DNA from: Flavisphingomonas formosensis
GTDB lineage: Bacteria > Pseudomonadota > Alphaproteobacteria > Sphingomonadales > Sphingomonadaceae
DNA: 64,000 bases
Assembly: GCF_009755815.1 (NCBI RefSeq)
Contig: NZ_WRPK01000008.1
Location: 288,619-352,618, forward strand
Direction of reading: 5' to 3'
Numbering within the stretch: the stretch's first letter is position 1; each line of letters opens with the position of its first letter. The notes under the pieces are model-generated. The model was not told the DNA's origin, did not search any database, and saw only the letters and a list, made by a program, of their open reading frames with translations. Below are positions 45,721 to 56,535 of the stretch, in pieces. Both the position numbers and the translations under genes were made by a program.

Positions 45721-47142
45721 TTACTCCGCGCCCTTCAACCCGCCGCCCAGGGCGACGTACAGCGACACCAGATTCTGCTCCTCGGCGCGGTGGAGCTGGA
45801 TCAGCGCCTGCTGGGCCGAGAACAGGTTGCGTTCGGCGTCCAGCACTTCGAGATATTCGGCCACGCCGTTGGCATAGCGCGTGCGCGCGAGATCGGCGAG
45901 CTGCGTCTGCGCCACCACTGCGCGCTGCTGTGCAGCTACCTGATCGGCCAGCCAGCGCCGCCCGGCCAGCGCGTCCGCCACTTCCTGGAAGGCGGTCTGT
46001 ACCGTCTTCTCATAGGTGGCGACGGCGATGTTCTCGCGCGCCTTGGCGACGTCGAGATTGCCCTTGGTCGCCCCCCAGTCGAAGATCGGCAGGCTGATCG
46101 AAGGCCCGAAGCTCCAGCCGAGCCCATCCTTGCCGACCAGCTTGTCCAGCGAGGTGGAGGAGAAGCCGGCATCGCCGGTCAGGGTGATGCGCGGGAAGAA
46201 GGCGGCGCGCGCCGCGCCGACATTGGCGCGCGCCGCCTTCAGCGAATCCTCCGCCGAGATGATGTCGGGCCGGTTGTCGAGCAGGTCCGACGGCAGGCCC
46301 GGCACGATCGCCCGGTCCAGCCGCTGGCCTTCGAGCGGCAGCGGCGGCGGCAGATCGCCGGCCAGCGGCTGGCCGGTGAGCACCTCCAGCGCGTTGCGGT
46401 TCTGCGCCAGCGACAAGCGTAGCGAGGCGAGCGAGGTCTGCGCCTGGGTGAGCAGCGTCTCGGCCTGGCGATAGTCGAGCGCGGAGGTCACGCCGGCGTC
46501 GAGCCTCAGCTTGGCGATGTGCAGCCCGTCCTCGCGGCTCTTCACCGTGCGCTCGGCCAAAGCGATCTGCTCGTCCGCCTCGCGCGCGGCGAGATAGGTG
46601 GTGGCAACATCGCGGATAAGCGAGAGGCGGAAGGCGCGTTCGGCCTGGACGGTCGAGAAATAGCTCTCGCGCGCGGCCTTGCTGAGATTCTTCACCCGTC
46701 CCCAGAAATCGAGTTCGAAGGAGGAGACACCGACGCTCGCGGAATAATTGCTATATTCGACGCCGCTCCTGCCGGCAGGCACTGCCCCCTGGCCGGACAG
46801 GCTCGCCGCGCCGACGCGGCTGCGCGTATAGGCGCCGTTCGCGTCGAGCTCGGGCAGGCGCTCGGCCTCCTGGATGCGATACTGGCCCCGCGCTTCCTGG
46901 ATGCGCGCCACCGAGACGGCGAGATCGCGATTATGCTCCAGCGCGGTCGCGATCAGGATCTTGAGTTGCGGATCGACGAAAAAGTCGCGCCAGCCGATGT
47001 CGGCCGCCCGGATCTCGCCGGCCGGCTGCGCGGTATCCGCCGGATAGGCCGGCGCCGTCGGCAGCGCCGGCCGGACATGCTTCGGCGCCATGTCGCAGGC
47101 GGCGAGCATGAAGGCCAAGGCGATGCTACCCTTCTTCGTCAT
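45721..47142 (-). CDS. RND efflux outer membrane lipoprotein (NodT family)
   Basis: A 473-residue outer membrane factor. The signal peptide KKGSIALAFMLAAC has a lipobox with Cys about residue 16, so it is an outer membrane lipoprotein. Two OEP repeats are visible (DFFVDPQLKILIATALEHNR ... IQEARGQYRIQEAERLPELD and DNRPDIISAEDSLKAARANV ... GDAGFSSTSLDKLVGKDGLG). The ATG at 47142 is chosen because it gives this signal peptide; the ATG and the base before it come from a dispersed repeat (47135-47185). ATG at 47214, overlapping the RND stop, would add 24 residues made of the translated repeat. It is the third gene of the efflux operon. Confidence 0.9.
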   Translation of the reverse strand: MTKKGSIALAFMLAACDMAPKHVRPALPTAPAYPADTAQPAGEIRAADIGWRDFFVDPQLKILIATALEHNRDLAVSVARIQEARGQYRIQEAERLPELDANGAYTRSRVGAASLSGQGAVPAGRSGVEYSNYSASVGVSSFELDFWGRVKNLSKAARESYFSTVQAERAFRLSLIRDVATTYLAAREADEQIALAERTVKSREDGLHIAKLRLDAGVTSALDYRQAETLLTQAQTSLASLRLSLAQNRNALEVLTGQPLAGDLPPPLPLEGQRLDRAIVPGLPSDLLDNRPDIISAEDSLKAARANVGAARAAFFPRITLTGDAGFSSTSLDKLVGKDGLGWSFGPSISLPIFDWGATKGNLDVAKARENIAVATYEKTVQTAFQEVADALAGRRWLADQVAAQQRAVVAQTQLADLARTRYANGVAEYLEVLDAERNLFSAQQALIQLHRAEEQNLVSLYVALGGGLKGAE

Positions 47143-47185
47143 CCCGACGAAAGTCGTGAAGCGCTCCGCTGAGCCGGGATGACGG
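47135..47185. repeat. Dispersed palindromic repeat overlapping the outer-membrane factor start
   Basis: CGTCATCCCGACGAAAGTCG at the left end and GAGCCGGGATGACGGA at the right, with an imperfect copy inside. It is the same family as at 2818-2920 and 4038-4226. It sits between the RND gene stop and the outer membrane gene and supplies that gene's ATG (within the CATCCCGAC arm read on the minus strand). Confidence 0.7.
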
Positions 47186-47206
47186 AAAAGGCAAGGAGCG
47201 ATCCGC

Positions 47207-50200
47207 TCAGTCATGCGCCGGCTCCTGCGGCTCGCCGCCCTCGCCATGGCCGGCGGAATGCGGCGCCTTGCGCGTCACCCAGCGGCGCACCGCCAGATAG
47301 AAGACGGGAATGAAGAAGATGCCGAGAACGGTGGCGGTGATCATCCCGCCCATCACGCCGCTCCCAACCGCGCGCCGGCTCGCCGCGCCCGCGCCCGTGG
47401 CGAAGACGAGCGGCATCATGCCGAGGATGAAGGCAAGGCTGGTCATGATGATCGGCCGCAGGCGCAGCTTCACGGCGGAAAGAGTCGCCTCGACCACCGA
47501 TTTGCCCGCTTCTTCCTCCTCGATCGCGAATTCGATGATCAGGATGGCGTTCTTCGCGGCGAGGCCGATGATCGCGATCAGGCCGACGTTGAAGTAGATG
47601 TCGGCATTGAGCCCGCGCAGCATGGTGAACAACACCGCGCCGAGCACGCCCAGCGGCACAACCAGCAGCACCGCGACCGGCACCGTCCAGCTCTCGTAGA
47701 GCGCGGCCAGCACGAGGAAGACGACGATCAGCGAGAGGCCGAGCAGCGCGGCCACCTGCCCCGCGGCCTGAATTTCCTCATAGGAGAGGCCCGTCCATTC
47801 GAAGCTGAAGCCGGGCGGAAGCTGGTTGAACAGCCGTTCCATCTCGGCGATCGCCTGTCCGGTCGAATAGCCGGGCGCCGCGGTGCCCGAGATCGACATG
47901 GCAGGATAGCCGTTATAGCGCTGCCGCTGCTGCGATCCCGAAATCCATTCCGCCTTGGTGAAGGCGCTGAACGGCACCATCTCCCCGCTGCTGTTGCGCA
48001 CGCGCAGATCCAGCAGATCCTGCGGGGTCATCCGATAGGCGGCATCGGCCTGGATCAGCACGCGCAGCACGCGGCCGCTGTTGTTGAAGTCGTTGGCGTA
48101 GGCGGAACCGAAGGCGATGGCGAGCGTGTTGTTGACGTCTCCGATGGCCAGGCCGAGCGCGCGAGCGCGCACCCGATCGATCTCCACCTTGAGCTGCGGC
48201 GCATCCTCCAGCCCCTCCGGTCGCACGCCTGCCAGCACCTTGCTCTGCGCCGCGAGGCCGAGCAACTGGTTGCGCGCGCCGACGAGCGCCTGCTGGCCCT
48301 GCCCGGTGCGGTCCTCCAGCCGGAAGGAGAAGCCGCTCGCGGTGCCGAGTTCGCGGATCGCAGGCGGGTTGATGACGAAGACCATCGATTCCTTGATCTG
48401 CATCATCCGTGCGAATGCCTTGCCGAGGATGGTGCTTGCGGCATTTTCCTTGCCGTGTCGCTCGTCCCACGGCTTGAACATGGTGAAGATGATGCCGGCG
48501 CTCTGCCCCTGGCCGAAGAAGCTGAATCCACGGAAGCGCACGACCCGCGTCACCTGCGGCAGCGACCGGTAATAGTCGACCGCCTGCTGTGCCGCCTTGT
48601 CCATCCGCGCCTGGGTCGCGCCCGGCGGCCCCTGCAGGATGGAGATCAGATAGCCCTGATCCTCGTCGGGCAGGAAGCCGCCCGGCACGCGCGAGAAGAG
48701 CAGGCCGGTAAGGCCGACGAGGAGGAGGAAAACGACAAGCCACCGGACCGGCGCCTTCAGCATCCCGCCGACGCGCGCCTGATAGCGGTCCGTGGTGCGT
48801 CCGAACCAGCCGTTGAACCGGTTGAAGCCGCGTCCCAGCGCACCGCGCCAGCCGGGCGCCGACGCCGTCTCCGCGACTTCGTGGCCGCCTTCTTCCGCAG
48901 GCTTGGCGTGGGGCTTCAGGAAAGCCGCGCACAGTGCAGGGGTGAGGGTCAAGGCGAGCAGCGCCGAGAAGCCGATCGAGATGGCGAGCGTGACCGAGAA
49001 TTGCCGGTAGATGCCGCCGGTCGATCCCGGAAAGAAGGCCATCGGCAGGAACACCGCGATCAGCACCAGCGTGATGCCGATGATCGCGCTGGTGATCTGG
49101 TCCATCGCCTTGATCGTCGCCTCGCGGGGCGCCAGCCCTTCTTCCGCCATGATGCGTTCGACATTCTCGATCACGACGATCGCGTCGTCGACCAGGATGC
49201 CGATCGCCAGCACCATGCCGAACAGGGTCAGCACGTTGATCGTGAAGCCGAACAGCGCGAGGCCCAGGCACGCGCCGAGCAGCGCGATCGGCACCACCAG
49301 CGTCGGGATCAGCGTGGCGCGCAGATTCTGGAGGAAGAGCAGCATGACGAGGAAGACGAGGAACATCGCCTCGATCAACGTCTTCACCACCTCGTGCACG
49401 GATGCGCTGATGAAGGGCGTGCTGTCATAGGGCGCGGCCCAGGTCACATCGGCGGGAAGCTGCTTCTGCAGCTCCGCCATGCGCTTCTTCACGCCCTCCG
49501 CCGTTGCCAGCGCATTGGCGCCATTGGTGGTCTGGATCGCCATGCCGACGCCCGGCTTGCCGTTCAGCTCGCCGCTGGTGATGTAGCTGTCGGCGCCAAG
49601 CTCGACGCGCGCCACGTCGCCCAGCTTCACTGTCGATCCATCCGGATTGGCGCGCAGGATGATCTGGCGGAACTGCTCCGGATTGGTGAAACGATTCTGC
49701 GTCGCGACCGTCGCGTTGATCTCTATGCCGTTCGCCTGCGGCAGGTCGCCGATCTGGCCGCCCGCGGTCTGGCTGTTCTGCTCCTGCACCGCGGCCAGCG
49801 CGTCGGCGGCGGACAGCTTGTAGGAAGCGAGCTTTTCCGGATCGAGCCAGATGCGCATCGCATATTGCGATCCCAGCAGGCGGATGTCGCCGACGCCGGG
49901 CACGCGGCGCAGTTCGTCGATCAGCTGCGCATTGGCGATGTTGCCGAGCTCGGTCGGTCCGGTCAGGCCGCTCTTCGAGCTGATGAACACCACCATCAGG
50001 AAGCCGCTGTTCGCCTGGACGACCTGGATGCCCTGCTGGCGGACTTCGGCCGGCAGGCGTGGCTCGACGCGGCTCAGCCGGTTCTGCACCTCCACCTGCG
50101 CGAAGTTGATGTCGGTCCCGGCCTTGAACGTGACGGTGATCGATGCGGTGCCGTTCGCCTGGCTGGTGGACGACATGTAGAGGAAGCCCTCTATGCCGTT

Positions 50201-50410
50201 CAGCTCCTGCTCGATCACCTGGGTGGCGTTCTGCTCCAGCGTCTCCGCGTCGGCGCCCTGATAGGTCAGGTTGATCATCAGCGACGGGGGCGCGATGTTC
50301 GGATATTGCTCGACCGAAAGGCCTCTGAGCGCGATCGCGCCGGCCAGCGCGATGCCGAGCGCGATCACCCAGGCGAAGACCGGACGGTCGATGAAGAAAC
50401 GAGGTATCAT
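47207..50410 (-). CDS. RND multidrug efflux transporter, inner membrane pump
   Basis: A 1067-residue HAE1-family proton-driven pump of the AcrB/MexB type. MIPRFFIDRPVFAWVIALGI starts helix 1; the proton-relay Asp pair is in IGILVDDAIVVIENVERIMA; large periplasmic loops follow (EGFLYMSSTSQANGTASITV, AVQEQNSQTAGGQIGDLPQA, GGFLPDEDQGYLISILQGPP). Twelve helices are expected. It trimerises and joins the adaptor and the outer membrane factor. It follows the adaptor by 4 bases. Substrates are unknown but typically dyes, detergents and antibiotics. Confidence 0.96.
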   Translation of the reverse strand: MIPRFFIDRPVFAWVIALGIALAGAIALRGLSVEQYPNIAPPSLMINLTYQGADAETLEQNATQVIEQELNGIEGFLYMSSTSQANGTASITVTFKAGTDINFAQVEVQNRLSRVEPRLPAEVRQQGIQVVQANSGFLMVVFISSKSGLTGPTELGNIANAQLIDELRRVPGVGDIRLLGSQYAMRIWLDPEKLASYKLSAADALAAVQEQNSQTAGGQIGDLPQANGIEINATVATQNRFTNPEQFRQIILRANPDGSTVKLGDVARVELGADSYITSGELNGKPGVGMAIQTTNGANALATAEGVKKRMAELQKQLPADVTWAAPYDSTPFISASVHEVVKTLIEAMFLVFLVMLLFLQNLRATLIPTLVVPIALLGACLGLALFGFTINVLTLFGMVLAIGILVDDAIVVIENVERIMAEEGLAPREATIKAMDQITSAIIGITLVLIAVFLPMAFFPGSTGGIYRQFSVTLAISIGFSALLALTLTPALCAAFLKPHAKPAEEGGHEVAETASAPGWRGALGRGFNRFNGWFGRTTDRYQARVGGMLKAPVRWLVVFLLLVGLTGLLFSRVPGGFLPDEDQGYLISILQGPPGATQARMDKAAQQAVDYYRSLPQVTRVVRFRGFSFFGQGQSAGIIFTMFKPWDERHGKENAASTILGKAFARMMQIKESMVFVINPPAIRELGTASGFSFRLEDRTGQGQQALVGARNQLLGLAAQSKVLAGVRPEGLEDAPQLKVEIDRVRARALGLAIGDVNNTLAIAFGSAYANDFNNSGRVLRVLIQADAAYRMTPQDLLDLRVRNSSGEMVPFSAFTKAEWISGSQQRQRYNGYPAMSISGTAAPGYSTGQAIAEMERLFNQLPPGFSFEWTGLSYEEIQAAGQVAALLGLSLIVVFLVLAALYESWTVPVAVLLVVPLGVLGAVLFTMLRGLNADIYFNVGLIAIIGLAAKNAILIIEFAIEEEEAGKSVVEATLSAVKLRLRPIIMTSLAFILGMMPLVFATGAGAASRRAVGSGVMGGMITATVLGIFFIPVFYLAVRRWVTRKAPHSAGHGEGGEPQEPAHD

Positions 50411-50414
50411 CGGC

Positions 50415-51578
50415 TCAGCGCTGGCCGGCAGGATTGCCGGGACCGGCAGGCTTGGAGCCGGGTTTGGCGATCGTCACCGGCTGGCCGGCCTTCGCCTTGA
50501 TGACACCGTCGGTGATCACCCGCTCGCCAGGCTTCAGCCCGTCGAGGATCACCCACTGGCCGCCTTGCAGCCCGCCCAGCTTCACTGTGCGCGCCTCGGC
50601 GATATTGCCCTTCCCGACCACCATCACGCTGGCGCCCTGCGGCGTCACCATCACCGATCGCTGCGGGACCGCCACGCCGCCCGGCGCGACGCCGGCCTGG
50701 ATGCGCGCGCGCACGAACTGCCCAGGCAGCAAGGTGCGCTGGGGATTGGGGAATTCGGCGCGCAGCGAAACGCTGCCGGTCGTCTCGTCGACGGACATGT
50801 CGAGGAAGTTGAGATGCCCGGTCAGCCCGTAGACGCTGCCGTCCTCGAGCACGAGGCTCACCCGCACCCGGTCCAGCGACGGGATGTTGATCCGTCCCGA
50901 CGCGATGTCGCGGCGCAGGTCCATCAGTTCGCTGTTGGACTGGGAGAAGTTCACGTAGATGGGATCGAGCTGCTCGATCCGCGTCATCAGCGTCGCCTGC
51001 GAGGCGCTGACCAGCGCGCCTTCCGTCACCTCGGCGCGGCCCACGCGGCCCGCGATCGGCGCCGTCACCGCGGCATAATCGAGATTCAGCCTGGCGCTGT
51101 CCACCTGCGCCCGCGCCTGGGCGACGTCCGCCTGGGACTGACGCTCGGTCGCCACCGCCGCATCATATTCCTGCTTGCTCACCGCTTGCTGCGAGACGAG
51201 CGGTGTGTAGCGGTTCACCACCTGCTGCGCGTTGGTCGCCGTCGCCTGCGCGCGCGCTAGCGCAGCGCGTGCCGCATTATAGGTGGCGGCCAGCGGCCGC
51301 GGGTCGATTCGGAACAGCGGGGCGCCCGCGCGCACGTCGCTGCCCTCCTCGTACAGCCGTCGCTCGACAATGCCGTCGACACGCGCGCGCACCTCGGCGG
51401 TGCGCACGGCCTGCACGCGGCCGGGCAGCTCGACGACATTGGCGATGGCCTGCGGCTGGATGGTGACGACATTCACCTCGGGCGGCGGGGGGGCAGGCTG
51501 CTGCTGCGCACCACAGGCGGCCAGGGCGATCGTCAGCCCGATCGATCCGGCTCGCAACGTGGGAACCAGGCTCTTCAT
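50415..51578 (-). CDS. RND efflux periplasmic adaptor subunit
   Basis: A 387-residue membrane fusion protein with a lipoprotein signal (LTIALAACGAQ, Cys about residue 22). The barrel-sandwich-hairpin halves are visible: ELPGRVQAVRTAEVRARVDG, LFRIDPRPLAATYNAARAAL and AVTAPIAGRVGRAEVTEGAL, then the beta-barrel and membrane-proximal ends. It links pump and outer membrane factor. It is first in the operon and lies opposite the TetR gene. Confidence 0.94.
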   Translation of the reverse strand: MKSLVPTLRAGSIGLTIALAACGAQQQPAPPPPEVNVVTIQPQAIANVVELPGRVQAVRTAEVRARVDGIVERRLYEEGSDVRAGAPLFRIDPRPLAATYNAARAALARAQATATNAQQVVNRYTPLVSQQAVSKQEYDAAVATERQSQADVAQARAQVDSARLNLDYAAVTAPIAGRVGRAEVTEGALVSASQATLMTRIEQLDPIYVNFSQSNSELMDLRRDIASGRINIPSLDRVRVSLVLEDGSVYGLTGHLNFLDMSVDETTGSVSLRAEFPNPQRTLLPGQFVRARIQAGVAPGGVAVPQRSVMVTPQGASVMVVGKGNIAEARTVKLGGLQGGQWVILDGLKPGERVITDGVIKAKAGQPVTIAKPGSKPAGPGNPAGQR

Positions 51579-51682
51579 GCTGCGCTCTTCCGGATCATTA
51601 CCTGAACTTCACAATAGTCCTCTGTGTGATTCGCAATAGCCCAGGACCGGACATCACAATCGCAAAGAGGTTGTACCAGCGG

Positions 51683-51701
51683 GTAATGTAACATACATTA
51701 C
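51683..51701. promoter_or_regulatory. Perfect palindrome, probable TetR operator
   Basis: GTAATGTA (51683-51690), spacer ACA, TACATTAC (51694-51701): a perfect 8+8 inverted repeat of 19 bases in the 169-base region between the adaptor gene and the divergent TetR gene. A TetR dimer site of this size here would control both. Confidence 0.75.
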
Positions 51702-51747
51702 AAGTCAACGGCCCGCCAGAACGAGGGAGAGAGATCGCGGTGGCCCA

Positions 51748-52359
51748 ATGCTGATCTGCGGCGACCGGCGGCGCGTCGATCGTCGGGAAGCCATATTGGA
51801 AGCGGCTGAGGCCCTGTTCCTCGAGCATGGCTATGATCGAGTGAGCCTGGGCGCGATCGTGAAGCGGTCCGGCGGATCGCTTGCGACGCTCTACGAACTG
51901 TTCGAGAACAAGCAGGGCCTGCTGCGCGCCGTCGTCGGCAGTGCAGTCGAGGAACGCGACGATGCGATCGAGGCGATGATCGCCGACGGGCACCGCCCGT
52001 CCGAGGTATTGCGCGCCATCGCGCGCAACCTCACCGCCTCGCTTTCCGCGCCGCGCATGATCGGCCTGATGCGGATCGTGATGATCGAGGGGTTGCGCGA
52101 TCCCGAATTCGCCCGCCGCTTCTACAGCGAATATAGCCATGTCTGGACGCTGCACCTCGCCGCCCTGCTCCAGCAATGGAACGACGCGGGCCTGGCCGTG
52201 ATCGACGACAGCGAAGGCGCGGCCGACCTCTATTTCAGCCTGCTGCTGCACGACGTCCAGATGCGCGGCCTGTTCCGCACCTCGGACGACGAGCCCTCGG
52301 ACGGTCGCGATCCTTCATGGCGGATCGAACCGTTCATCACCCATTATCGCGTGCAGTAA
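51748..52359 (+). CDS. TetR-family regulator of the efflux operon
   Basis: 203 residues. The DNA-binding domain reads [20 protein letters not shown] and [39 protein letters not shown]; the rest is the ligand-binding helical domain. It is divergent from the efflux operon with a palindromic operator between, so it is probably a drug-sensing repressor of the pump. The ATG at 51748 is 15 bases from the nearest GGGAG, so the start is not fully certain. Confidence 0.9.
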   Translation: MLICGDRRRVDRREAILEAAEALFLEHGYDRVSLGAIVKRSGGSLATLYELFENKQGLLRAVVGSAVEERDDAIEAMIADGHRPSEVLRAIARNLTASLSAPRMIGLMRIVMIEGLRDPEFARRFYSEYSHVWTLHLAALLQQWNDAGLAVIDDSEGAADLYFSLLLHDVQMRGLFRTSDDEPSDGRDPSWRIEPFITHYRVQ

Positions 52360-52436
52360 ATTCGCCCATCATCCCCCTTGCCATCCCCGGCCAGGCTTCG
52401 GCACAAGCGCGCGGCGAAGGCGAACGGGAGAGCAGC

Positions 52437-54383
<1,947 letters not shown>

Positions 54384-54394
54384 GCCCTTTTTCT

Positions 54395-54478
54395 CGTCCG
54401 CCCAGAGCTTGTCGAAGGCTTTCCTGTCCCTGGTCTCAAAAAGACAAAGGAAGGGCTTCGACAAGCTCGGCCGGAGCA
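54395..54478. repeat. Inverted repeat element after acs
   Basis: GAGCTTGTCGAAGGCTTTCC on the left and GGAAGGGCTTCGACAAGCTC on the right form an imperfect inverted repeat with a central TGTCCCTGGTCTCAAAAAGA. Such CTTCGACAAGCTC elements are common intergenic repeats in this order. It probably ends the acs transcript. Confidence 0.7.
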
Positions 54479-54533
54479 GGGAAACTGTCTCGCGGGTCCG
54501 GATTGGGCACCGAAAAGCGAGACGGAGAGAGGC

Positions 54534-55049
54534 ATGAACATTCGCCGCGTGGTCAGCGGGCAGGACGGCAACGGCAGATCGATCATCGTGAGCGATGAAC
54601 GTATCGAGATCAGCAGCCACGGATCGATGGGCGGAGCCTCGCTGTGGAGCGCCGACGCACTGCCTCGCTTCCCGATCGACGGCCGCCAATCGCCCTTCAC
54701 GACGTTGTTTCCCGGACCGGGCGGCTATCGCTTCTCGATCATGGTGCTCCATCCGGAAGACGCCGCCGGCTCCGGCAAGGATACGCCCGAAGCAGCGGCG
54801 CGCGCGCGTCAGTTCCACGACATCGTCGAAGGCGATGCCGACAAGCCCGGCATGCATACCACAGACACGGTGGATTTCGAGGTGGTGCTCTCCGGCGAAG
54901 CCTCCATGGAGCTCGACGACGATATCCATGTCCACCTGAAGGCCGGCGACACCTTCGTCCAGAACGGCACCCGGCACCGCTGGTACAACCGCGGAACCGA
55001 AGACGCCGTCGTCGCCGTCTTCATGCTGGGGGGCGAACCGCGCAGGTAA
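54534..55049 (+). CDS. Cupin domain protein of unknown function
   Basis: 171 residues. The first part looks like a small independent fold (MNIRRVVSGQDGNGRSIIVS), then a cupin barrel: TVDFEVVLSGEASMELDDDI, HVHLKAGDTFVQNGTRHRWY with His-x-His-like and a later His (motif 2). It is close to cupin_2 hypothetical proteins near aromatic or sugar pathways. It might bind a metal and a small ligand; substrate unknown. It converges on gor, and a 13-bp hairpin lies between. Confidence 0.75.
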   Translation: MNIRRVVSGQDGNGRSIIVSDERIEISSHGSMGGASLWSADALPRFPIDGRQSPFTTLFPGPGGYRFSIMVLHPEDAAGSGKDTPEAAARARQFHDIVEGDADKPGMHTTDTVDFEVVLSGEASMELDDDIHVHLKAGDTFVQNGTRHRWYNRGTEDAVVAVFMLGGEPRR

Positions 55050-55057
55050 TTCCATCG

Positions 55058-55088
55058 CCGCCATGCCGAAATTCATTCGGCATGGCGG
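55058..55088. terminator. Bidirectional terminator between cupin gene and gor
   Basis: CCGCCATGCCGAA (55058-55070) and TTCGGCATGGCGG (55076-55088) form a perfect 13-bp stem with loop ATTCA, between convergent genes. No long T-tract is seen. Confidence 0.7.
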
Positions 55089-55095
55089 AAGCAAG

Positions 55096-56442
55096 TTATT
55101 TCAGCAGCACCAGCTCTTCCGCCATCGACGGATGCAGCGCGATCGTGTCGTCGAAGGCCTGCTTGGTCAGCCCCGCCTTCACCGCAATCGCCGCGGCCTG
55201 CAGTATCTCCGGCGCGTCGGGGCCGATCATGTGGATGCCGACGACGCGGTTGGTGTCCGCATCGACCACCATCTTGTAGAGCGCGCGCTCGTTGCGGTTG
55301 GCCAGCACATTCTTCATCGCGCGGAAATCGGAGGTGTAGATCTTCACCGATCCCAGTTTCTGGCGCGCCTGCGTCTCGGTCATGCCGACGCCCGCCAGCG
55401 GGGGATGGCTGAACACCGCGCTCGGAATGCAGCCATAATCCACGCGGTGCGGCTTGTTACCGAAGACGGTGTCGGCGAAAGCCTGGCCCTCGCGGATCGC
55501 GACGGGGGTGAGCTGTACCCGATTGGTCACGTCGCCGACTGCGAAGATGCTGTCGCAGCTCGAGCGATTATCCTCGTCCACCTTGACCGCGCCACTCTCG
55601 TCAAGCTCGACGCCGGCATTTTCGAGGCCGAGGCCCGCGGTATTGGGCAGGCGACCGGTGGCGAACAGCAGGCAATCGGCCGGAAGCGGCTCGCGGTCGT
55701 TCATGAACACGAGAAGCGATCCGTCCGCCTGCTTCTCGATCTTCTCGAAGGTGGCGTTGAAGACGAAGTTGATCCCCTTCGCCATCGAGATCTGCAGCAG
55801 CCGGTCGCTGATCTGCGTGTCGTAGCCGCGCAGGATCCGGTCGGAGCGGTTGACCACCGTCACATGGCTGCCGAGGCCGTGGAAGATACCCGCAAATTCG
55901 TTGGCGATATATCCTGCGCCTGCCACCACGACGCGCTTGGGCAGCGCATCGAGATGGAACACCTCGTTGGAGGTGATGCCATGCTCGGCGCCGGGGCATT
56001 GCGGGATCGCGGGCCAGGCGCCGGTGGCGACCAGGATGTAGCGTGCCGTTACCGTCTTGCCGGACGCCAGCGTCACCTCGTGCGGGCCGGCAACAGTGGC
56101 GCGATCATGCACGATGTCGACCTTATGGCTCTCCAGCGTGTTGGTGTAGGCGCCTTCGATGCGCGTCACCTCGGCGAGCACATTGTCGCGCAGCGCCGCC
56201 CAGTCGAAATCGCATTCCGGCACGTTCCAGCCGAAACGCCGCGCGTCCATCAGATCCTCTGCGAAATGCGCGCCGTAGACGAGCAGCTTCTTCGGAACGC
56301 AGCCGCGGATCACGCAGGTGCCACCGACCCGATATTCCTCCGCGACCGCGACTTTCGCGCCATGCGCCGCCGAAACGCGCGAGGCGCGCACGCCGCCGGA
56401 GCCGGCGCCGATCACGAACAGGTCATAGTCAAATTCGGCCAC
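55096..56442 (-). CDS. gor: Glutathione-disulfide reductase
   Basis: A 448-residue NADPH-dependent flavoprotein that keeps glutathione reduced. The FAD loop is FVIGAGSGGVRASRVSAAHG, the redox-active cysteines are in GGTCVIRGCVPKKLLVYGAH, the NADPH domain has VVVAGAGYIANEFAGIFHGL, and the dimerisation domain ends in HPSMAEELVLL with the catalytic His. A GTG start at 56442 is used, with GGAG about 8 bases upstream. It converges on the cupin gene; it follows pgi on the same strand. Confidence 0.96.
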   Translation of the reverse strand: MAEFDYDLFVIGAGSGGVRASRVSAAHGAKVAVAEEYRVGGTCVIRGCVPKKLLVYGAHFAEDLMDARRFGWNVPECDFDWAALRDNVLAEVTRIEGAYTNTLESHKVDIVHDRATVAGPHEVTLASGKTVTARYILVATGAWPAIPQCPGAEHGITSNEVFHLDALPKRVVVAGAGYIANEFAGIFHGLGSHVTVVNRSDRILRGYDTQISDRLLQISMAKGINFVFNATFEKIEKQADGSLLVFMNDREPLPADCLLFATGRLPNTAGLGLENAGVELDESGAVKVDEDNRSSCDSIFAVGDVTNRVQLTPVAIREGQAFADTVFGNKPHRVDYGCIPSAVFSHPPLAGVGMTETQARQKLGSVKIYTSDFRAMKNVLANRNERALYKMVVDADTNRVVGIHMIGPDAPEILQAAAIAVKAGLTKQAFDDTIALHPSMAEELVLLK

Positions 56443-56535
56443 CGGCGTCTCCAGCTGTCAGATTCTCACGCGGCAGCGCATATGGCGTCGCGCGGCGCAT
56501 CCCGCAAACGGGCATTGGCGCTTTCTGTGATCGGT

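Noticed and set aside
47213..50500. A plus-strand open frame of 1095 codons opposite the RND pump gene
   Set aside because: It is antisense to a clear pump gene, rich in Arg, His, Asp and Glu without any domain, and is a by-product of GC-biased third positions.
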